A stretch of DNA of 64,000 nucleotides, taken from NCBI RefSeq assembly GCF_049243985.1, contig NC_135386.1, positions 19,312,202-19,376,201 on the forward strand, written 5' to 3'. The notes under the pieces were generated by a model. That model searched no databases, was not told the origin of the DNA, and was given only the letters and a program-made list of their open reading frames with translations. This stretch comes from Paroedura picta. Taxonomy: Eukaryota > Chordata > Lepidosauria > Squamata > Gekkonidae. The position numbers and the translations under genes were made by a program. Shown one piece after another: positions 53,701-62,585 of this stretch; position 1 is the first letter of the stretch; every line of letters starts with the position of its first letter.

Positions 53701-56700
53701 TAGATGCTGCTAATATGTTTTAAACAGGCTTAATGTTTTATTATGTTACTTTATGTCATTTTATTGTACTATTTCTAACTGTATCATGTACACCGCCCTG
53801 AGCCGGTTCTGGGAAGATGATATAGAAATTGAATAAATAAACAGTTCCGCAGGGCCTGCAAAAAGGAGCTCTTCTGCCAGGCATTTGGTTGAGACCAGGC
53901 ATAACCAACAGCGAATGAAGGGCCCCTGCTCCCCTCCCCCCAGAACTCCACCAGAGCGCTCTGGACCTGTTGTGCCATTGCACTGTTGCATTGTTCTACT
54001 ATCTTTAACCGCTCCTGCGGAGCAGATTAAATAAAAGGCTAAGGGCTCCCGGGGAGGAGTTAGGGTGGGACCAGTCCAGGATAAAAATTCGGAGGGGACC
54101 AATCAGGAGCTGCGAAGCCAAGTGGCCAATTGGGAGGCGCGCAAGACTAGCGGCCCAGATGGTTCGCCACCGGAAAAGGAGCAGGGTCGAAGACGCGGCG
54201 GCCCTGCTCCTTTCCCACCGCTGAAACATCGCCCTGGCCTGCGGGGAGCCCGGACGGGAAAGGAGCGCGGCCACCGCGTCGCCAACGCCCTGGCCCACCT
54301 CCTTTCAACCACCCCAGGTCGCTGACTCCGCAGCGCCGGCCGGGGGCCCTTGCCGAGCCTCCCCACAGCCCTCCTCCCCACGCCAAATGGAGCTCTATGA
54401 CGATGCAGGTAAGCCTACCCACCGACCACACCCCCCCCTGACGAACCCGCTCACTCTCACTTCCCACCCTCCTAACACACGTGCACACCCATTCCGATGT
54501 CACGACGATCCCCACCCTCACCCTCCGCTTGCAGCGCCTCGCCGCCCCCTCTGCCGGCCGTCCCCTTGCCCCTACTTACCCCTCCAGCCGCACGTCCCAG
54601 CCACGCCGCCACAGGACCGTGGATAGGACGTCCGATCTGCCCGGCCACTGCCCATCGCTCACTGTGAACCACACATGCGCGCAGTTTCGTGCATGCCTGG
54701 TTCATCTCCTCCATTGCCTCTCCCCTGCTCCGCCCCCCCCCACACAACAAGCATGCGCAAACTGTGCCGCATGGCTGGACCCGGCCCTGTCGCCCCGTCA
54801 CTACCCATCCCCACCCACTCCAGCGCTGCCTCGCCGCGGCTCGAGCCGCACCAAGACCCGACGATTGCCCGGGGACTCCCAGCAACCGCCGGACACTGCG
54901 CCACGATCCGCACGAAGACGCCAGCATTGCCCTGGGACTCCCTGGAACCTCCCTGTCCTCGCCGATGCTGTCCGGTACACACTGCCACGGGGTCGCATCC
55001 CAGCCACCGCCCAGCCTCCGCTGTGCCCAAACCCCCATGCTTCTCGACCTAGCGCCCGCTGTATTCACACGACAGCGGGCTTAATTTCTAGTTATTATAT
55101 TGTTACTAGGAATCAAGCCCGCTGTGATTAAAATACAGTGGGCGCTAGGTGCAGGTGGGTATGGTGGCGGGTGGCAGGGCGGGTGGGCATTGGTGGGGGG
55201 GCGGCGGCGTGTCGGTCTGGGCCCCTTCCCTGGTGGGCAAGACTCACCGTGGCATCAGGGCAGTGGCTGGGAGCTTGCGGCGACGGCTCGTGTCTGCGCA
55301 GGCATGTCAGCGGCTTGCCGGCGATCTCTGGGTGGTGGCGGCCATGTTGATGCCGGGCCGTGAGGGCTATGCGGGCCGCTGGCGGCGGAGCAGCTCAGCT
55401 GCAGTGTCCTCTTCTTGGCGTGGCTGGTGTGAAGTAAACGGCAAGGCGGCTTGGAGGAGGCGGCGACGGGTGGGGTTGCGGTCGGTGGGTGGGGTCGGCC
55501 ATTTTCGGGGCAGGGAGGGTTGGGCGGTCCACTTGGTTGGGGACAGCTCGGGTTGCGACGGGCGGCTGGCTGTGCTCGCGGCAGCTCCAGGGGGGTCTCC
55601 TGGTGGCGGCGGCCATTTTGAGGCGAGGCGGCAAGTGCTGGGCGCGTCGGGGTGCTGGCGCGTCCGTGGAGCATTGGGAGGTCATTGGCGGGGAAGGCTG
55701 GGGAGAGGCGGAGAAGCGGCGAGCGGCAAGTTTGGGGGGGGGTGGGAAGGGGCTGGCGGGATCGGCCGGGGAAGGACGTTTGGGGTGGGGGTGGGAAGGG
55801 GGCGTGTGGCGGTGGGCTGGGAGTTGTTAAAGGCGCGGAAGGGCAGTCATTGGGCAGAGGGGAAATGATTTTCCCCAAGGGCCGCGGTGTGGTGTGAGCC
55901 TCCTCCATGGCAGCCATCCATGTAGGATGGCGGCTCGGGAGGACTGGAGGCTGTGGTGCGGCGTCCGGGAGACGGTCCCAATTGGACACTTGGCCCTGGA
56001 GTGCCACTCAGAGGAGCGAATCAGGAGCCGCTTTGCGGCTCCTGATTCGCTCCTCCGAGTTTTTATCCCGGACAGAGCCCGCCCTAACTCCTCCCCACCA
56101 GCCCTTACTCTTTTATTTAGTCCGTGGCGCCTGTGGCGCCACGGGCGGTTTAATGATACTGTTACAACCGCTGTAATATTACTGTATGGTTATTAATGCA
56201 GATTGTTTCATGTATGGTTCATAAGTTCAATGTAAACCGCCCTGAGCCTCCAGGGAGGGCAGTATATAAATATAATAAATAAATAAATACTTGAAAGATT
56301 GTCTGGCTCTCAGGTTCTGGGCACAGTTCCCAGACCTTTGAGGCCCTGAGTGTTGCAGAGTCAGGGTCTTTCAATGGTTCTCCCACAGACTTTCTTATCA
56401 GTTCAGACCGCTCACAGAGGCCCTGACCTTTCTGTCTCTACCCTCAGAGATGAGTGGTCAGTAGAGGTGTCCCTCTCCACTACCATTTTTCTGAGTTGTT
56501 TCAGGCACCCAGTGAAGACTAGCATATTTCCTTTGACTTTTTGGTTGATTGTGTTCTGGGGCGCCTAGAGTTTTCTCTCTGGCCTTTGCAATTGTAATAC
56601 TCTTAAGTGTTTTTAGCATGGTTTTATATTTTTGGTATTTTGTATTTGATTTGGAAGCCACCACGTTGAGAGTTCTCAACTCTTAACCTGCAGCATTGTC

Positions 56701-59700
56701 AGTTTCCAGAGAAGTTGGGGGGGGGGGTAAAATGTCTCCCCTCCTATGAGCTTCCAGCAGCCTGAGAAGAGAGAAGCTAGACCCAGAAGTAATAGCTCAA
56801 CTCCTGAGGAGATGCAGAACTGGAGCTTGACCCAACATCTTCCCCTCTGTTTTCAGGTGGATGGAGGCCTGCCTTAATGAAGAACTGCCTCCCACCACGG
56901 AGCTGGAGGAAGGACTGAGGAACGGGGTCTATCTGGCCAAACTTGGAAATTTTTTCTCCCCCAAAGTGGTGTCTCTCAAGAAGATCTATGACCGGGAACA
57001 GACTCGATATAAGGTGAGCATGTCTTGGTCTGAGAGTGAAGATGCTCGAGGTGCAAGCAAAGGAGAGGCAGTGGGGGCAGATCGGGTCAGGTGAGCAGAC
57101 TGGGCAAGGGGTTGTGTGCCCAGCTGAGGCACTCACTTTATTTACAAAAAATTGGTACCCAGCCTTTCTCCAGAATAATAATCTGCCATAATATTTGACC
57201 TTGGCACTCAAACTAATGGATCAAAGAAAGCCTTTCCAAAAGATTGTGCTGTTGAACTGCTTCATTGCAAGGAGACACCTTCTGTCCTCTGAAAAAATGC
57301 CTCTCCCCCATGCCCCTGGTTTCTGAATGGAGACACTGCCCAGCTGTCCTGCCCAGTGCTGCTGCTGCCTCCAGCACTGCAGCCTAGCCTGGCCTGCCGT
57401 CTGCCTCTTCATATGTCATTTCATCCTCCTCTTCCTCTGTGTTTCAGGCCACAGGTCTCCACTTCCGGCATACAGATAATGTGATTCAGTGGCTGAATGC
57501 AATGGCTGAAATTGGCCTTCCCAAGGTAACTGCCGCTTGATGGCTGAACAGAAGGGATCCCTGCATTGGGGCCAGGGGTGGGTGGGAAGGGAGGGCATGA
57601 CTAGATAATCTGTTTCTGTTTCTTCTTTAGTGCATTTGCCACAGCATTTTGAAGATTACATATATACATCCCTGCTTCCATGCTAGTTAAAGGCTAAGTT
57701 AATTTGGCCTACCAAGGTCTAGTGGATAATTTGTGTACTTTTCCTAATCCAGATATTTTATCCAGAAACAACAGACATCTATGACAGGAAGAACATGCCA
57801 CGTTGCATCTACTGCATCCATGCACTCAGGTATGTATGAAGCTGCTTTCTGCATAGTCAGACCATTGGTCCATCCAGACTCCCACAGGTCTTGTGTAGAA
57901 TGGGCAGGTCTTTCCATGCCCTGCTGCCTGTCCGTCAGCCAGATCTTTATTATGGTCATAGACAAGCATATCCCTGCTACCTGAGATTCTTTAAGTGGAG
58001 ATGTCAGGGGCTGAATGTGTAACACCTACATGCAAACTAGGTACTCACCCCCTTATAAATTAGTAACTTTGAGTTGCCAAGATGAGCAGAGGTTGTCTTC
58101 AGTCTGAAACAAGGACTCCTTGCGTTTCATGACCTTTGGGCCCCATGATTTCCCCTTCTTGTTCATGCTGATTGAAGAATGCATTTTATGCACTGGAAGA
58201 AGTGGACTGTGTTCCGTGGTAGGCTGTCTGATTGAGGCTTAGCCCACGGAAATGGGGCTGCTGCCACTTCAGAAAACAGGGGAAAGTGACAATTTCCAAC
58301 TTGGATTTTACCTCATTTTGAAGTGTCTGAGTTTGTCTGACTCTTGCATCATCTTTTCTCAGTTTGTATCTGTTCAAGTTGGGACTGGCTCCACAGATTC
58401 AAGACTTGTATGGCAAAGTGGACTTCACAGGTGAGGAAAGACATGTTACTCTGGTTCTCTTTGTCTGCCCTGGAGGTGGGAGGCCCATGAAGGAGGTGTT
58501 TCCACAGTTTTTTGCACAGGACAGCTGCTCTCTATGCTACCTGCTAAAGAACAAGTGCCAGGCATGACTTTTAAAAAATGATGCTTCAAGAGCAGGCCTC
58601 ACTGCTGGAGCTCTCAGGAACAAATGCCATCCCAATCTCATCCCTTATCCTCCATATGGGCTGCCTGTGTCACAAGTGACTTTCTGAGTCTTTCCATTGT
58701 GCTTTCAGAGGAGGAGATAAGTAACATGAGGAGTGAGCTGGAGAAGTATGGAATTCAGATGCCTGCCTTTGGCAAAATTGGTGGGATCCTGGCCAACGAG
58801 CTCTCTGTGGATGAAGCGGCATGTAAGAGGAAATGGATTTCATTCTTCCTGGTGGGTTGGCTTTTTTGAGAAGGCCAAGTCAGATGGCAAACATCACATT
58901 TTAATAAACTTTCAAGAGTGGTATGCCTGTGAGTAAACATTGCAAAAAACCTCTAATCTGGCCCGTACCGAGTCAGCTGCCCCCAGCAGTCTTACACAGC
59001 AGGGTCTCCAGTAAGACTCCGCCTGTCACATAACTGCTGAAGTTGTCTTCTGTCACTCAGATAACAGGGCCCATGTGAGTGAAATTATACCCGGTCAATT
59101 GGGATGGGCCTTGACACTGTGTGGCTGGCCCTTTCAGGATCATCGCTGATGTAAGTTGTGGCCTTTGTTCCTTCCAGTGCATGCAGCCGTGATTGCCATT
59201 AATGATGCTGTAGACCGTCAGATTCCTGCTGAAACATTTGCAGCAATGAAGAACCCCAATGCTATGTTGGTGAATCTGGAGGAGCTCCTGGCCCCCGTGT
59301 ATCAGGACACCCTGTACCAGGCAAAGCGAGCCAAGGCGGAGAGTGCTCGGAATCGGGTACAAGTTCTGTCGTTGTCTGAGTGAATCCGGTTTGGGCCCTC
59401 ATTCCCATCTCTGCTCCACTGTAGGGGAGTAACTGTCTCACCTTTCTGATAAATTGGGAAGGGCAAGCTGTGTTCATGTCACCATGCCGTGTAGTTTGTC
59501 TGAGGCCTGTACTGCTTTTTTGTCTGACATCACAGTAGTTTCTGTAGCGCCAGCATGACATGTCACAGGGTTAAGCTGTATAACAATGCTGGGCTGTGAG
59601 AAGTGACCGATTTTTCAGTTTTATGGAATGTTTAACTTATACACACATTTTTTCATTCCATGGGTAGGAAACACTTTGCAGGGTTGAGGTGCTCTTTTCA

Positions 59701-62055
59701 AAAGGAAAGTTAGAGTCCTGGCAGACAAACAGGTCTTCCCTAGGAGGTGCCACATTTCTCCAAGCTCTTGCATATCAGCCAGTGCTGGTTATCTTTACAA
59801 GGGAGTTCCTTTCAGTGGAATGATTCTGTAGCTGGCACCATCTGGCTTCTGTGGGTGAGGAAGAAATGTGGCGGTCCCTGGCAGAATAGTCCTGCAGCTG
59901 GAGCTCTCATCACTCTTGGTGCTGGAAGGCTTTGCCTCTAGAGGGTGTGCTTTAAAGCAATGCATTTCACCTTCAGATTGCCTCTGAGGATGCGGAAAGA
60001 GAACGGGATGTGTACGAAGAGCTGCTGACTCAAGCAGAAATCCAGGGCAATGCTAACAAAGTCAACAGTAAGTTTTAGAATGCAGTCTGGTGCCTTCTCT
60101 CCTGGTTGCTTTTTTATCCAGGAAGTGTAACATTCTCTCTCTCGCTTGCCCATTTGCTCACCTCTGTTCCCACATCTTGTGCTCTGTTTACTTCAGGGGT
60201 GTTGGATGGAATCAGAGATTGAGAGAAAGATTTGGCTGATAATGAGCCACAGGAAGCTTCTTGAAGGCTATGATCCTACCCCTGACTTATGGCACCTTCT
60301 GATGTGTTCCATAAACTCTTGACTTGTATGCCTTCCTCTAAAATACCCTGTCACAGTGATGGAGAGATGGGAAGGGACTGGAAGTCTGTAGGGCAAGAGC
60401 GGAGTGGTTCTTTTCTTCTCTTTCTCTGCAGTGTCCTCAGCATTATCCAAGATTGATCTGGCTCTGGAGCAAGAAGACGCATCAGTTTTATATGAAGCAC
60501 TGTCCTCTGCAGCCCTTGGGCTCCGGGGACTGAGGCCGGAAAACAGAGACTGGTACCTGAAGCAGCTCCTGAGAGACAAGCAACAGAAGCAGGAGGTATG
60601 GGAAAACATGGGTGCCCTCCATGTGCCTCACTACGCACAAATCTCTCTTGCTGTTTTGCTTGTCACAACTGCCTTGCTGTTGCCAGTGCGATGTGCAGGG
60701 TGTGTGATAGTGAGTTAGAAAGCAGGTGTGGTTCACAGCTGTGATCTCAGCTTCTACTGCTTAGTAAATTAGTCAGTGCAGTTTTCCATTTGGCCTCTGT
60801 TGAAGTTGGTATTTCTGCCCAGCTGTGTGGTATTGCAGCAGCAGGTGCAATACACCTGGTACAGCCCCGTTGAAACCATGCTGCAGTTTGTTAGAATAAT
60901 GAACAAGGTGGTGTGCCGATTTTGGGCATGATCAAACAGCTAGTGTGGAACAGTGGTTGGAAGAGGACCTGGGAGGCCCAGCTTGGTATCCCTGCTCTGC
61001 CATGGAAGGTTGTGGGGTGGCTTTGAGCCATTCACATGCACTCAGCCTAACCTACCTCACAGGCTTGGAGGAGCAAAGGGGATGTAAACCGCTTTCAGTG
61101 CTCATTGGGGAGGAATTAAGTGATGGCAATCTCTCTCTTTTTTTCTCCCCACCTCAGGTTGGTGGAGGTGGGCCCCTGCAGAAAGAGGACTTGCAGGCTG
61201 GAGTGGACATGGCAAACGGTGTGGCTCAACAGTACCAGCATAGTAAGTCTTCTTGGCGTAATACTGGGGGCTACTGTGTACACTTTTCCTTCCCCAGTAG
61301 GATGGACCCACAGCCTCTGTTCTGTTTGTGTCCATTTTGAAGCAGAGAAGACAAGGAGGCCTGACTTCTGTGCCTGTTGTATCTTCGGGTAGCATAGCCC
61401 AAAACAGCCTCTCACCTTTGTCTGTTTGGATGTGCTCCCCTTTTCCCCCCGTTGAGTGTGGACTCAGAGCCGCTTACAATATGAGAAAGCAACAGGCCAT
61501 AAATACAGTAAATCAGCTTGGCAACAACAAAACTAATCTACAGGGGAGGGAAAGGGAGCAGAGCAAGTGGTAAAAAGTTGTATCCCCATTGGCATCTGTC
61601 TCTCACCCGGCAGGAGGTGGCTTCCCTTTTAAGCCAATGAGGGCTGAGAAATTAGGCAACTCAATTCAAAATCTCACCCAGTCATGAAACTCACAGCCTA
61701 ACTTTAACTTACCTCACAGGGCTGTTGTGAAGATTAAGGGTGGTGGTTGTGCCGGGGAGGGGAAGCCACCTTAAAGGCTGGATAAAAATGTGATCAAAGG
61801 AACAAAATCATTGGTCAGATCCTTAGACCTACCTGTGGAAAAGGCAGTCTTTTCCCAGTATTCTTTTCTTCTGTGTCCATCGTTTTCCCAGGGTTGGCAG
61901 CTGTCGGACGAATCAATGTGGCAATCCAGAATGGCAATGCTGAGAAGACAGCAGTCGAGCTGATGAATCCAGAGGCCCAGCTGCCCCCAGTCTATCCTTT
62001 TGCTGCTGAGTTGTACCAGAAGGAGCTGGCCACCCTGCAGCAGCAGAGCCCTACT
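34619..62055 (+). CDS. IQGAP1: IQGAP1 (partial): first 12 coding exons
   Basis: IQGAP1 is a cytoplasmic scaffold that binds F-actin, calmodulin, Rac1/Cdc42 and MAP-kinase components at the cell cortex. Exons: 34619-34673, 38166-38265, 56857-57013, 57448-57525, 57753-57829, 58363-58430, 58709-58822, 59178-59356, 59977-60067, 60432-60595, 61158-61242, 61892-62055. These 1332 nt (444 codons) keep phase throughout. The protein starts MSAPEESDGASLARPHYG (human MSAADEVDGLGVARPHYG) and continues VLDNERMTAEEMDERRRQ. Sequence choices such as YGSVLDNER and LHFRHTDNVIQWLNAM identify IQGAP1 and not IQGAP2 or 3. The WW, IQ, GRD and RGCT parts lie beyond the right edge. Exon 9 lacks the human NRTENSERERD wording and reads IASEDAERERD. 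Confidence 0.97.
36030..36240 (-). repeat. tRNA-derived SINE (family 2), antisense
   Basis: It contains TTTCACATCACCTATTTCCT and the antisense tRNA-like part GATGTCAGGAACTGAACCTG and GGACTTTCTGAATGCC. Confidence 0.75.
37220..37525 (+). mobile_element. hAT-like non-autonomous element, copy 2
   Basis: It begins CAGCCTTTATCGACTTTTTG and ends GAGAAAGCTG, so the ends are inverted (CAGC-TTTCTC). Shared internal blocks with the copy at 7141 include TGTTTAACAA-TTTAAAAA and GGGAAACCCTT. It lies in IQGAP1 intron 1. Confidence 0.55.
38166..38265 (+). CDS. IQGAP1: IQGAP1 exon 2
   Basis: The exon encodes LDNERMTAEEMDERRRQNVA through EYLCHLEEAKR, with one conservative change from human (Leu to Met in NERMT). 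It is flanked by the two largest introns in the window: 3.5 kb upstream and 18.6 kb downstream. Confidence 0.96.
38513..38785 (+). repeat. tRNA-derived SINE (family 1), near full length
   Basis: A-box-like GGTGTAGTGGTTAAGAG and B-box GGTTTGATTCC are clear. The body CTGGGTGACCTTGGGCTAGT and the tail ending CTCCTCTTCTTCT follow. Confidence 0.9.
38885..39307 (-). repeat. Nested family 1 SINEs
   Basis: An antisense SINE is split at about 38973 and resumes at about 39114 (TCCCCACAACAGACACCCTG), ending with the antisense head CTAACCACTACACCAAACTG. Between them lies a 5'-truncated sense SINE from TGACCGAGCAGTGATATCAG to AAGAACCAACTCTTCTTCTC. Confidence 0.8.
40005..40200 (-). repeat. L2/CR1-like LINE 3' tail, antisense
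   Basis: (TTTA)n, then ATACCACCCTCCCCTGAGGC and GGCTGGTTTACATAGAACG, as in the copies at 21655 and 44635. Confidence 0.7.
41157..41349. repeat. Interspersed element with inverted ends
   Basis: It opens CAAAATTTGAGTCCAAAGGT and closes with GGACTCAAATTTTG, so about 27 bp at the ends are inverted copies. Related wording (GGT-CCA-TGGACTC) recurs at about 4045 and 26965. It is a common squamate-type repeat that I cannot place in a named family. Confidence 0.6.
41665..41882 (+). repeat. tRNA-derived SINE (family 1), sense
   Basis: Head TGGTATGGTGTAGTGGTCGG with B-box CAGGTTCGATTCTCC, body and a tail ending GGCAGGGTATGGATGAAG. Confidence 0.85.
42918..43152 (+). mobile_element. LINE (L2/CR1-like) 3' end, uninterrupted copy
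   Basis: It starts GGGCCCCTGCTCCCC, includes GCTCTGGACCTGTTTG and TATATTGTTATACTGTTA, and ends with AAACCGCCCTGAGTC-GGGAGGGCGGTATATAAG and (AAAT)n. It is a paralogue of the copy at 53841-56290 and preserves the pre-insertion sequence of the Helitron site there. Confidence 0.8.
44632..44850 (-). repeat. L2/CR1-like LINE 3' end, antisense
   Basis: (TTTA)n, then ATACCACCCTTCCATATGGC, GGGCGGTTTACATACAAC and an AT-rich body. Confidence 0.7.
45903..46590 (+). mobile_element. BovB (RTE) LINE 3' end
   Basis: The plus strand encodes the C-terminal part of a BovB reverse transcriptase: wording like FLGSQIDGSGDCSMEIK, then IFPVAIYDCESWTMKK and DSFALQCWRRLLQFP, whose bovine/squamate consensus is VFPVVMYGCESWT and RIDAFELWCWRRLL. 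The 3' end reads GGCCAAGAGTTGGACATGAC, typical of BovB. The frame is broken, so it is a 5'-truncated, inactive copy. Confidence 0.9.
47728..47805 (-). repeat. L2/CR1-like LINE 3' tail, antisense
   Basis: (TTTA)n, then TATACCGCCCTCCCCGAAGG and CTCAGGGCGG: the best-preserved hairpin form of this tail. Confidence 0.8.
48135..48500 (-). repeat. Two BovB/SINE 3'-tail fragments, antisense
   Basis: GTTGTCAGCCATTCAGTCATT and TCTGACTCTTGGTGATCCCATG (48140-48185), and GTTGTTATGTGCGAAGTCGTG with TCCGACCCATCGCTACCCCATGG split across 48395-48442, are antisense forms of the BovB 3' tail shared with squamate SINEs. The first fragment continues to about 48290. Confidence 0.75.
52487..52765 (+). repeat. Sauria-type SINE with 16-bp target-site duplication
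   Basis: The 279-bp element has a tRNA-like head (GTGGCGCAGAGTGGTAAGGC), B-box region GAGTTTGATCCC, body CATCCTTCCGAGGTCGGTAA and the characteristic tail TTGCACAGGGGATACCTTTA followed by CCTTT. It is flanked by identical ACAGTAGAGGCAGAGC at 52471-52486 and 52766-52781. The tail and head are those of Sauria SINEs, which use BovB-type machinery. Confidence 0.93.
53528..53840 (+). mobile_element. L2/CR1-like LINE 3' end, copy A
   Basis: It contains GGGCCTGCAAGATGGAGCTC, the end of the LINE reverse-transcriptase region, then an AT-rich stretch and CACCGCCCTGAGCCGGTTCT with an AATAAATAAA tail. Copy B follows immediately. Confidence 0.75.
54002..55091 (+). mobile_element. Non-autonomous Helitron, plus strand (left unit)
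   Basis: The 1090-bp unit starts 5'-TC (TCTTTAACCGC) after an A at 54001 and ends 3'-CTAG at 55088-55091 before a T. A 9-bp hairpin GCCCGCTGT/ACAGCGGGC (55054-55062, 55072-55080) lies 7 nt before CTAG, the Helitron 3' signature. There is no target-site duplication. The interior is GC-rich and CpG-rich, with no Rep/helicase frame, and shares only its ends with the right unit. Confidence 0.87.
55106..56156 (-). mobile_element. Non-autonomous Helitron, minus strand (right unit)
   Basis: Read on the minus strand, it starts TCATTAAACCGCCC at 56156 after an A and ends CTAG at 55109-55106 before a T. The 3' hairpin GCCCACTGT/ACAGCGGGC has one mismatch. The 1051-bp interior is GC-rich and non-coding. 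A perfect 21-bp hairpin lies at 56011-56055, near the 5' end. Confidence 0.87.
56011..56055. repeat. Perfect 21-bp hairpin in the right Helitron
   Basis: The arms 56011-56031 and 56035-56055 are exact inverted copies (GGAGCGAATCAGGAGCC at the core) around a TTT loop. The left unit has only one arm of this block, near 54090. Confidence 0.95.
56857..58430 (+). CDS. IQGAP1: IQGAP1 exons 3-6: calponin-homology domain
   Basis: Exons 56857-57013, 57448-57525, 57753-57829 and 58363-58430 encode residues about 52-178, including ACLNEELPPTTELEEGLRNG, GNFFSPKVVSLKKIYDREQT, PETTDIYDRKNMPRCIYCIH and FKLGLAPQIQDLYGKVDF. This is the single CH domain that binds F-actin. The exon 5 donor is abutted by an antisense SINE three bases into the intron. 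Confidence 0.96.
57832..58045 (-). repeat. tRNA-derived SINE (family 2) abutting the IQGAP1 exon 5 donor
   Basis: It begins TATGAAGCTGCTTTCTGCAT directly after the donor bases CAG|GTATG. It then has TCAGACCATTGGTCCATCC and the antisense tRNA-like part GATGTCAGGGGCTGAATGTG. Confidence 0.75.
58709..62055 (+). CDS. IQGAP1: IQGAP1 exons 7-12: linker and first IQGAP coiled-coil repeats
   Basis: Exons 58709-58822, 59178-59356, 59977-60067, 60432-60595, 61158-61242 and 61892-62055 encode residues about 179-444. Recognisable stretches are MPAFGKIGGILANELSVDEA, NPNAMLVNLEELLAP, VYEELLTQAEIQGNANKVN and ELMNPEAQLPPVYPFAAELY. These are the repeated helical segments between the CH and WW domains. Exon 12 ends SPT at 62055 and the next exon is outside the window. 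Confidence 0.95.
60945..61110 (+). repeat. tRNA-derived SINE (family 1), sense, diverged
   Basis: It contains GGAACAGTGGTTGGAAGAGG, CTTTGAGCCATTCACATGC and CTAACCTACCTCACAGGCTT. IQGAP1 intron 10. Confidence 0.6.
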
Positions 62056-62321
62056 GTGAGTCCCTGGGGGAATTTAGGTCTGCCCAGAGTGTGTGTTGTG
62101 GGCAAGCAGGTGTGAGAAAGGCATGATAAAGTACACCTGCCAAGGAGCTGGGACTAGTTATGGGAGGAAGTGGAGGCCCTCATCAAGTGTTTACACTCCC
62201 TCCCCAGCCACTCTGTTGGCTTCTTTGTTTTTTTGCACTTCTGGGGTTTAACTGGGGCTTGACAGAAGTGAAGAAGGCAATGCTGAGCTTTTCCAGCACT
62301 AGTGCTGGAGAGGACTTGCCT

Positions 62322-62585
62322 TTGGTGTAGTGCGGACTTCTAATCTGGCGGGCCGGGTTCGATTCTGCGCTCCCCCACATGCATCCAGCTGGGTGACCTT
62401 GGGCTCGCCACGGCACTGATAAAATTATTCTGACCGAGCAGTGATATCAGGGCTCTCTCAGCCTCACCCACCCCTCAGGGTGTCTGTTGTGGGGAGAGGA
62501 ATGTGAAGGCGACTGTAAGCCGCTTTGAGCCTCCTTCGGGTAGGGAAAAGCGGCATATAAGAACCAACTCTTCTTCTACTTCTTT
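62322..62585 (+). repeat. tRNA-derived SINE (family 1), young-looking copy
   Basis: GGTGTAGTGCGGACTTCTAA, B-box GGGTTCGATTCTGCG, CTGGGTGACCTTGGGCTCGC, and the tail AAGAACCAACTCTTCTTCT are all well kept. It retains CpG sites (GGCGGGCCGGGTTCG), which suggests recent insertion. Confidence 0.92.

Larger units (their letters stand above)
53841..56290 (+). mobile_element. L2/CR1-like LINE 3' end, copy B, interrupted by Helitrons
   Basis: The left part (53841-54001) begins CAGTTCCGCAGGGCCTGCAA and includes GGGCCCCTGCTCCCC and GAGCGCTCTGGACCTGTTG. The right part (56157-56290) includes TACTGTTACAACCGC and AAACCGCCCTGAGCCTCCAG with (AAAT)n. The 14 bp at 55092-55105 are also LINE sequence. About 2.1 kb of foreign DNA separates the parts. 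Confidence 0.85.
38266..56856 (+). other. IQGAP1 intron 2 (18.6 kb), repeat-rich
   Basis: The largest intron of the window. Recognised contents are listed separately: SINEs, BovB, LINE tails, Sauria SINE and the Helitron pair. The stretches 43150-44630 and 48900-52480 contain no repeat family or exon that I recognise. A direct repeat of about 35 bp (GTGATCCTTC...GTTTTCACTGCTCCAT) occurs at about 39780 and 39929. Confidence 0.6.

Noticed and set aside
54002-56156. A single foldback transposon or an assembly palindrome
   Set aside because: The interiors of the two units are unrelated, each unit ends by Helitron rules, and the empty-site match at the right junction is exact.
54065-56196. Many long open frames within the Helitron pair (up to 250 codons)
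   Set aside because: High GC removes stop codons by chance. None has Rep, helicase or other domain wording, and frames on both strands overlap.
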